Source of the DNA: Arthrobacter sp. DNA4
GTDB lineage: Bacteria; Actinomycetota; Actinomycetes; Actinomycetales; Micrococcaceae
Direction of reading: 5' to 3'
DNA: 64,000 nt
Assembly (NCBI RefSeq): GCF_024362385.1
Contig: NZ_CP101466.1
Coordinates: 930,001 to 994,000 of the forward strand
Below are positions 61,790-64,000 of this stretch, in pieces; the first letter of the stretch is position 1; every line of letters begins with the position of its first letter. The notes under the pieces are model-generated. The model worked only from the letters and a program-made list of their open reading frames with translations, ran no database searches and was not told the origin of the DNA. Position numbers and translations under genes: made by a program.

Positions 61790-62704
61790 CTACGGTGCCT
61801 CCACCGGGAAGAACACGCGGGGATCCTGCAGCAGGGCAGGGTACGCGAATGCCGAACGGTCAATGATCTCCATGACTTCGAAGTTCCTGCCGAAACGGCC
61901 GTCATCGAGGGTAAGGGGGCGCCCAACCACCTGTCCTACGGCGAACTTGGCCCCATTCTCGAACGGAACAGCAACCGGCGTTTTTCCCGGAAGGGTCCGG
62001 AAGGCCTCCTCCTGCGCCAGGCGCTTACGGGTGGGCTTCTTCATCTGCGGCCTGGGCGGCGCCTTCTTGGGGGCCCTGGAAGGCCGGCGGGACCCGTCCT
62101 CCACGTACACGGGAGAGTAGCCGTCGCCCCCGGCCGCCGCGGCGGCTGCAGCATTCCGGTTCACGGGTGGAAGCGCCACGGTGGTCAGGGACTGGGGGTC
62201 GACGTCGTCGTGCGGCTCCCGCAGGATCCACAGAATGTCCCCTTCCGGCTCCTGCGGCAGGAACTCGTGCCGCGGCTCCGGCCAGACGTAGTCCATATCC
62301 GGGATCGCATCCGGGAAAACGCGGGAGTAAAACTTGGGTTCCTTGTGCACCAGCTTGGAACGGTGGCTCAAATGGAAGTCAGGGTCCCCGAGCCACGGCG
62401 GCATCACAATTTTGGCGGCGTAGTCAGGGTGGGCTGCCTGCGGCGCGAACTCCGCGATGTTCGCGCGGGTGTTGTCCGGGTGGCCGCGCTCGATCCATTC
62501 GTCCGCCATGGCCAGGCCATACATGGTGAGGGCGGGTACGTGGCCCATCCACATCCGGATTGCCGGATGGGTCTGCCAGCCGTACTCCGGAATCACCAGG
62601 GCACGAAGGGTTTGCAGCGCTTCAACCCGCTGCTTGCCCAGCCGTGCGGTGTCCAGGGCTTTGGCGCTTTCGCGGAAGTCAGGGTACGGGAGGAAGGTTT
62701 GCAT
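61790..62704 (-). CDS. MSMEG_6728-type pyrimidine dimer DNA glycosylase-like protein
   Basis: 304 residues. N-terminal MQTFLPYPDFRESAKALDTA, RLGKQRVEALQTLRALVIPE and YGWQTHPAIRMWMGH match the Pyr_excise/MSMEG_6728 family related to phage T4 endonuclease V. The second half has an Ala/Pro/Lys-rich linker (KKAPPRPQMKKPTRKRLAQE) and a small C-terminal domain (FAVGQVVGRPLTLDDGRFGR, NFEVMEIIDR). It may cleave at UV-induced cyclobutane dimers. Same strand as the SDR gene and 3 bp from it. Confidence 0.82.
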   Translation of the reverse strand: MQTFLPYPDFRESAKALDTARLGKQRVEALQTLRALVIPEYGWQTHPAIRMWMGHVPALTMYGLAMADEWIERGHPDNTRANIAEFAPQAAHPDYAAKIVMPPWLGDPDFHLSHRSKLVHKEPKFYSRVFPDAIPDMDYVWPEPRHEFLPQEPEGDILWILREPHDDVDPQSLTTVALPPVNRNAAAAAAAGGDGYSPVYVEDGSRRPSRAPKKAPPRPQMKKPTRKRLAQEEAFRTLPGKTPVAVPFENGAKFAVGQVVGRPLTLDDGRFGRNFEVMEIIDRSAFAYPALLQDPRVFFPVEAP

Positions 62705-62860
62705 CTATTCAGTCTGACGGCATGCGCCGGATGTTCCAATTACAGTGCGCAGGACCACGTGAGGCAATGCAACGTGTCCAAATAATGGACACCTACATAC
62801 GGCTTTCAGCTGAAACCACTAAGATCACCGCAACCACCCCCGCGTTTTGGAAGCTCTCTC

Positions 62861-63448
62861 ATGACATCTACACCTGACAAAGCCGTCGACCACGCCCGCA
62901 CCGCGCTGCCCCGCTACGGGCAGATGCTGGGCCCGGAAGCCCAGGGAATCCTGGTTCTGGACGAGTTCACAATCGATCCCGCCGCCGCGCGCAAGGATCA
63001 GCACCGGTTCCGCGATGGCATGGCTGCCGTCGCCCGGACGGTCCGTCGCATCGCCGCCCTCCGGGTGGTCATCGCGCTCGTGGCCATTGGAAACCTGCCA
63101 CTGTTCCTGCTCTCCAGCGGCTGGTGGATCTATGGCGTCTCGCTGACCCTCGTGGTTGCAGTGCACGCCGCCGTGACACTGCTCAACCGGCACGAGCCGC
63201 GGCTCAAGCAACGCTCCGCGCTGGAACTGCACATGCACCGGGAACGCAGCGCCAACTACCGGCAGCTGCGCGACGCCGTGAAGTACATGATCGACACCCC
63301 CAGCCGGATGAACGAGCACCTCTACCTGGAGCTGCTGGCCGTCAAACGGGTTGCCCTGAATCTTGCACATGGCACCGTCGCCCTGCTGGACACCAGCGAC
63401 GAGTCCGCGTGGAAGGTGCGGATCGTCCGCGAGCTCCCCGCCAGCTGA
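62861..63448 (+). CDS. Hypothetical membrane protein, two helices
   Basis: 195 residues. A polar N-terminus (GPEAQGILVLDEFTIDPAAA) precedes two adjacent hydrophobic helices near residues 67-110 (RVVIALVAIGNLPLFLLSSG, WWIYGVSLTLVVAVHAAVTL). The C-terminal 80 residues are soluble and basic/Arg-rich with ELHMHRERSANYRQLRDAVK. No family is recognised. ATG 62861 has no strong ribosome site. It is closed by two consecutive hairpins. Confidence 0.6.
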   Translation: MTSTPDKAVDHARTALPRYGQMLGPEAQGILVLDEFTIDPAAARKDQHRFRDGMAAVARTVRRIAALRVVIALVAIGNLPLFLLSSGWWIYGVSLTLVVAVHAAVTLLNRHEPRLKQRSALELHMHRERSANYRQLRDAVKYMIDTPSRMNEHLYLELLAVKRVALNLAHGTVALLDTSDESAWKVRIVRELPAS

Positions 63449-63455
63449 CAGTCCG

Positions 63456-63482
63456 GTCCCTGCCGCCCAGGGCGGCAGGGAC
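63456..63482 (+). terminator. Terminator directly after the membrane-protein gene
   Basis: GTCCCTGCCGCC (63456-63467) / GGCGGCAGGGAC (63471-63482), perfect, loop CAG. A second hairpin lies just after. Confidence 0.75.
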
Positions 63483-63496
63483 TGACTGATTAAAGT

Positions 63497-63537
63497 ACGA
63501 CGCCGGCACATCCCTTATGGGGGTGTGCCGGCGTCGT
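63497..63537. terminator. Bidirectional terminator with ACGACGCCGGCACA arm
   Basis: ACGACGCCGGCACA (63497-63510) / TGTGCCGGCGTCGT (63524-63537), perfect, with a loop that itself can fold (TCCC...GGGG). It separates the convergent membrane-protein and Rpf-LysM genes. Confidence 0.85.
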
Positions 63538-63630
63538 TCATTGGTCAACGGAATTTGTCTATCGCCGACCTGTCTGTGGCGCCTGTGAAAGGCGCGGCGG
63601 CCGCAGCCGCTGGTGGAACGTCCCCAGGTG

Positions 63631-64000
63631 TTAGGCGGGGAGCTGGATGACCTGTCCCTCGAACACGAGATTCGGATCCGAAATGGTGTCCAGGTTTGCG
63701 TCAGCAAGGTGCTGCCAGCCGCCCTGGATGCCGAGCTTCTGGGCCACGATGCTCAAGGTGTCCCCGGCCTGCAGGGTGTAGGTCTCGCCGCTAAGGGGAA
63801 CCGAGGTTGCATGCCGCGGCGCAGGTGCCTGCTTGACCGGAACGCTCTGGACCGGCGCGCTCTGAAGCTGGGTGCTCTGCACGGGGGCACTCTGTACGGG
63901 GGCACTCTGGACCGGCGCTCCGCCGCCGCCGCTCAGTCCGAGCTGCGAAGAGCAGGACGGCCAGGCGCCCCAGCCCTGGGATGCCTGGACCCGCTCGGCT
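63631..64000 (-). CDS. Resuscitation-promoting-factor-like LysM protein, C-terminal part (5' end outside window)
   Basis: The readable part begins inside a transglycosylase/Rpf domain end (AERVQASQGWGAWPSCSSQL, GL). Next comes a Gly turn and degenerate PVQSAPVQSA repeats. It ends with a LysM domain (SGETYTLQAGDTLSIVAQKL, GIQGGWQHLADANLDTISDP, NLVFEGQVIQLPA). Such secreted proteins cleave or bind peptidoglycan and stimulate growth after dormancy. The annotated internal Met at 63882 is not the start; the frame continues beyond the window edge. Confidence 0.82.
   Translation of the reverse strand, partial: AERVQASQGWGAWPSCSSQLGLSGGGGAPVQSAPVQSAPVQSTQLQSAPVQSVPVKQAPAPRHATSVPLSGETYTLQAGDTLSIVAQKLGIQGGWQHLADANLDTISDPNLVFEGQVIQLPA

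Overview
The window is high-GC chromosomal DNA with dense operons, frequent GTG/TTG starts and many 1-4 nt stop/start overlaps. Its gene set (actinobacterial iol cluster, DUF222-HNH protein, DUF6318 lipoprotein, Rpf/LysM protein) points to a soil actinobacterium of the Arthrobacter/Pseudarthrobacter group (Micrococcaceae). This assignment comes from protein families, not from a database search. I saw no rRNA, tRNA, CRISPR array or intact transposon.

Region 1 (1-22.6 kb) is a large inositol-catabolism locus. After a partial triosephosphate-isomerase-like gene and an ArsR/SRPBCC pair come a Tautomerase_2-family gene, then iolC, a Cgl0159-type aldolase-like gene, iolD, iolA (mmsA), iolE, iolG, iolH and a sugar-porter iolT. 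A second operon encodes a ribose/inositol-type ABC importer (lipoprotein, permease, ATPase), a decayed iolG-like pseudogene, two more Gfo/Idh/MocA dehydrogenases and a TIM-barrel isomerase. A MarR/MFS pair intervenes before the minus-strand pair of a GntR regulator (probably IolR) and iolB. A ten-base box, TGTnYTRWCR, occurs before the tautomerase gene (once), iolC (twice), the ABC operon (twice) and the GntR-iolB unit (once). The two doubled sites share the same 16-bp spacing. This links the dispersed units into one likely regulon.

Region 2 (22.6-39.5 kb) holds a LOG-family protein, a VIT-type membrane protein with a ferritin-like domain, a small acidic protein, and a nitrogen-compound locus (sodium symporter, XRE-cupin regulator, agmatinase-like ureohydrolase, TPP-dependent decarboxylase-like enzyme) interrupted by a DUF559-type protein. 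It continues with a MarR-DHA2 efflux operon, a heterodimeric ABC exporter, a thioesterase, and a PLDc_N-like gene broken by an in-frame stop.

Region 3 (39.6-48.5 kb) has an McrBC pair in which McrB carries an EVE-like reader region and McrC has Asn where a catalytic Asp is expected. It is followed by a histidine kinase/response regulator pair, an HPt-like protein lacking its histidine, a secreted GH26-type glycosidase, an orphan Vsr nuclease and a flavin/PNPOx-type protein.

Region 4 (48.6-64 kb) is mostly housekeeping and accessory: an NCS1 permease, two exported proteins, an old-yellow-enzyme oxidoreductase, Tex, DUF2071, a PEP-mutase-like lyase, a DUF222-HNH protein, DUF1622, an SDR epimerase, a pyrimidine-dimer-glycosylase-like protein, a small membrane protein and the 3' part of an Rpf-LysM gene. 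Strong hairpin terminators separate many units; three share an ACGACGnCGGCAC arm.
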